Assembly: GCF_000150955.2 (NCBI RefSeq)
Contig: NC_011696.1
Span: 62,001 to 126,000 of the forward strand
Source: Phaeodactylum tricornutum CCAP 1055/1
Taxonomy: Eukaryota; Bacillariophyta; Bacillariophyceae; Surirellales; Neidiaceae
DNA: 64,000 nt
Direction: 5' to 3'
Below the pieces are notes generated by a model that worked only from the letters and a program-made list of their open reading frames with translations, searched no databases and was not told the origin of the DNA. Positions 61,241 to 64,000 of this stretch are shown here, one piece after another (within the stretch, counting starts at the first letter, position 1; each line of letters opens with the position of its first letter). Position numbers and translations under genes: made by a program.

Positions 61241-63980
61241 TTACGACTCTAGTGCAGGTTCCGCAGGACAGAGACCATATAGAAGCGCATGCAATCGATA
61301 CATCGCTTCATCTTTAACGTAGTGAAATGCCACACTGTGTGCTGCGCAATGGTCCAAACCTTCTTTGATGTTGATGGAGTATTTGGCGTACCAGTCTGTG
61401 CTCTTGTCGGTCGGGAAACGGTAACCGTAGTGGTGACCTGGCATAAACGGCATATATCGCTCCCCACCATTTTCGTCCTTCGTCTCGTATGGGAATATGT
61501 TATAGTGTCTAAACGTCCTCGCCACCATTGTGTCCTCTGAAAAGGTGTGGGCGTGAGAGAAAAGATTGGGAAAGCCGTCGACTACCAACGTTTTGAGCGC
61601 CGCCTTATTCATGGTATAACCGGAACCACCAGAGTTGAAAATGTCGTTCATATCTCCCATGTAAGCGAAGCGTCGACCCAAAAAAAGAGGAACTTGCGTC
61701 GTTTCTGTACCATCGGGTAAGTATATTCCACCATTCGCTGCGGTCTTGATCTCCTCGCTTTCAAGATACAGGCGTAGGTTCTCGACCAAGATATACAGGT
61801 CATCGCCGCCCATATGGAACCAGTCGTACTTTTCGTAGTAATTGTCATAGATGTAGCTTAACATACTCCGTATTTTCTGCCACATATTACTGTAGTCCTC
61901 CGGGCCTTCGTGCGGAATGTCGACAGTATTCAGTGTGGCATCAGTTTTGTTGGATGCAACAATAAAGCCATCACATTTTTGTCTATGAAAAGGATAGAGA
62001 TGAGGACTCAGCAGTTCCATTCAAGCACTTAAATCACATATGATCTTACCCCCACGTCTCGGCAATCCTCTGGATTCGAGGGTGTGCACTCTCGATCGAG
62101 TAAATTCCGCAAAATATTTTGTCACGCTTTTGTAGAGACTTTTCGGCTTCAGCGTGCGCCTTAAAATCGATTTTTACTTTTTCATGCAGCATGCGGTAGT
62201 TGTTGTCTCGTTTGCTACAGGCTCGTGCCAGATCATCTCCCATGAAGTTGATTGCAGGTGGGTTTTTGCGCAAAGCCGTCTCATCGTGTGTATACCCAAA
62301 GTTACCGTCAGTGTCTCGAGCCCCCCTGTGAGGGTCTTCGCGGTGACCGTTTGACATATCCACATATGCAATCTCTACAGGCCTCGCTCGTTGGACGATT
62401 TCAAGGCACTCTTTGCAGAGAGGTTTGGTAGGCTTTTTTTGGTCGTGCCTTTCTGGAATGACAAACTCCTCCTCACTCCCATCCACCTCTTGCCTTTCCT
62501 TGTCATTACGTTCACCATGCAATGGTGTTTTGCCTGGTACAACTGGTGTCTTTTCGTTAGCACGTTCGGCCGTGTTTGCATTACCTTCTACGGCATCAGC
62601 CGACTTCGCGCTTGTTTCGCTATTTGCTGCCATAGGTTTCCCTTTAGGCAGTTCCTCCGATGCTTGTAAGACGTTTCCTAGCTCTGGATTGACGCGGTCG
62701 ATAAACCACTTAAAGTCACGGCATCTGGACGTCATGGCTGTGAATCCTGGTTCTTGCCTCGCAGCGGATTGGAAGGTTTCCCATTCCAGATACGTCATAT
62801 CTGGATTGGCTGTCTTGGTGTAGGCGTTGAAAAACTTTTTTGCAAGCGTTTCGTCCATCCACGCTGCTGCAAAACGAGCCGCCTGTTGAGGAAGCAAGGA
62901 TGCCGCAGGAGGCGACGCGTCTATGCTTGTAACTTTTGCGTCCTCCAGCATGTCGATTCCATCAGCGCACAACCAGAGGTTCATTGCTAGATCCAGATTC
63001 GCAGGCCAGGCTTCTTGAAGCGATTCATCGTGAATTGGTAGGTTCAAATACGTATCGAGTCGCAAAGCAATAGCTGCCCCGTTTAATGCCGGTGTTGGAT
63101 AAGAGTCGCCGTTGTTCTGATTCATGTCTTCCGCACTGGACTCGGAAATGACCGCCGCCAACGTTTCATCAAAAGACGTTCGCTTACCGGGTCCCTCAAG
63201 GTTAAAAGAGACTGCGTTGGCCAACTTCATTGCCACGGTAGAATCTTCCTTACCCAAAAGAGGCGGAGGAACAATGAGAGCTTGTGTGACGGGTAACAAC
63301 CATCGCCGTGATTCCAGCTGAGTACCGCCCTCCATCAACAAGAGCAACAAATCTTCTTGCGGAGATTTTAAGGCCGCTTGTTCGTGCTTCTCGGATAACA
63401 AACGAATAAATTCGACACCATCCGCACGCGACGCCGTTACACCCCTTTGCCTGGCGTTGAAAATAACGTGTACCTTGCGGCCATGCGCTTCCTCTTCCTT
63501 GGGCTGTGTCGCACCGGCATTGTGCAAGTCGGGTGTTTGGCCATGCCAGTGAGGAATAGTGCCACCGTCAATCTTTTGCAAGTCCTGGACCAAGGTCAAG
63601 TCTTCCGCCATGCCGTCGACGACGACGGTTACCACAAAGATACGATCCATGTCTGTTTTGGAAAAGACTGATTCGACGGAAGCGATAAGGTTTTGCCGAT
63701 CGCGACCGACGACAACTACGGCAACGCGAGGGTGCGTAGGGCCGTACCCCATGATATCGACGCGATCCAGAGCGTTGCGAATCTCCATGCGCAAATTATT
63801 CGAAGCAGGCACCGAAGCGTTCCCGGGAATAGATGTTTTTACCCGAGGCGAAGAGGCCGCAAACAAGGCCATAATCATTAATGGCCAAAAACACGCGAAG
63901 GCGAGGAACAGCCGTGCTGTCGTCGAGTCGCCTTGTCGAAGACCATGCTCGCCAGCCTTTCGCTTCGAATTCAAAGACAT
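61241..63980 (-). CDS. Fused glycosyltransferase: degenerate GT27 (pp-GalNAc-T-like) domain plus GT31 (core-1 beta3-Gal-T-like) domain
   Basis: Two exons, 63980-62050 and 61982-61241 (67-bp intron, donor GTAAGA, acceptor TTCATAG), give 890 residues. The N-terminus is type II: RLFLAFACFWPLMIMALFAA near 24-43. Residues about 84-440 align along polypeptide GalNAc-transferases: VAVVVVGRDRQNLIASVESV, VHVIFNARQRGVTASRADGV, TPALNGAAIALRLDTYL, LQEAWPANLDLAMNLWLCAD, AAWMDETLAKKFF and CRDFKWFIDRVNPEL. The metal-binding DxH is EGG (LLLLMEGGTQLESRRW), and the later His is absent. A Lys/Glu linker follows. Residues 622-880 match C1GALT1: HPRIQRIAETWGQKCDGFIV, YYEKYDWFHMGGDDLYILVE, NLRLYLES, FNSGGSGYTMNKAALKTLVV, AFHYVKDEAMYRL. 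DDD is GDD, keeping two acids. Probable Golgi enzyme adding beta3-hexose to a protein glycan. Confidence 0.85.
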
Positions 63981-64000
63981 GGTCGGTAATGCTAGGGCAC

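Noticed and set aside
1-64000. Retroelements, DNA transposons or viral remnants
   Set aside because: No reverse transcriptase, integrase, transposase or capsid-like frame, and no terminal repeats were seen in any gap.

Overview
The window reads as nuclear DNA of a pennate diatom, most likely Phaeodactylum tricornutum or a close relative. The case rests on four observations. Genes are dense, on both strands and often 40-150 bp apart at their 3' ends. Introns are short (about 67-206 bp, GT..AG, often GTAAGT/GTACGT donors). Several precursors carry the diatom/cryptophyte plastid signature, a signal peptide ending before a Phe followed by a basic Ser/Thr-rich stretch (ASA-F type; FtsZ has ASA|FQP and the 60.5 kb gene AAA|FAP). 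The gene set itself is diatom-like: a KRE6/SKN1-type chrysolaminarin transglycosylase, a diatom-type cyclin, and a plastid FtsZ. No species-level search was possible. I saw no convincing rRNA, tRNA, CRISPR, transposon or retroelement.

Layout. 0-12.6 kb: the start of a DHX15/Prp43 helicase, an ADCK2-like mitochondrial kinase, mitochondrial aspartate aminotransferase, a plastid-targeted methyltransferase, VDAC, a Cys-rich secreted membrane protein, a six-exon KRE6/SKN1-like transglycosylase and a plant-type glutaminyl cyclase. 14-29 kb: an HMG-box protein, a four-exon ATG101, a large phytanoyl-dioxygenase-like membrane protein, a small membrane protein, a family-16 methyltransferase, TRM6, a CCZ1-like longin protein, a secreted prolyl-4-hydroxylase-like enzyme with ankyrin repeats and a plastid LON-domain protein. 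29.5-42.5 kb: UTP14, a novel protein with an internal duplication, a plastid zinc-ribbon membrane protein, plastid FtsZ, a longin R-SNARE, a plastid HflX GTPase and a dysferlin-domain protein. 43-64 kb: a cyclin, an aldo-keto reductase with a VHL-like tail, ATG4, a thioredoxin-like-fold protein, an ankyrin/TRP-type channel, a five-exon DHX57-like helicase, a small plastid protein and a fused GT27-like/GT31 glycosyltransferase.

Themes. Neighbours are independent eukaryotic genes, not operons, but functions recur: autophagy and endolysosomal trafficking (ATG101, ATG4, CCZ1, longin SNARE, DysF protein), plastid biogenesis (six precursors), ribosome/RNA work (DHX15, UTP14, TRM6, DHX57-like, HflX) and secretory-pathway glycan/protein modification (transglycosylase, glutaminyl cyclase, prolyl hydroxylase, glycosyltransferase). 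The most unusual item is the last gene: a polypeptide-GalNAc-transferase-like domain that has lost its metal ligands, joined to a core-1-galactosyltransferase-like domain. Splice sites were inferred by eye from reading frame plus family alignment from memory. In every multi-exon model except HflX the exons sum to a whole number of codons.
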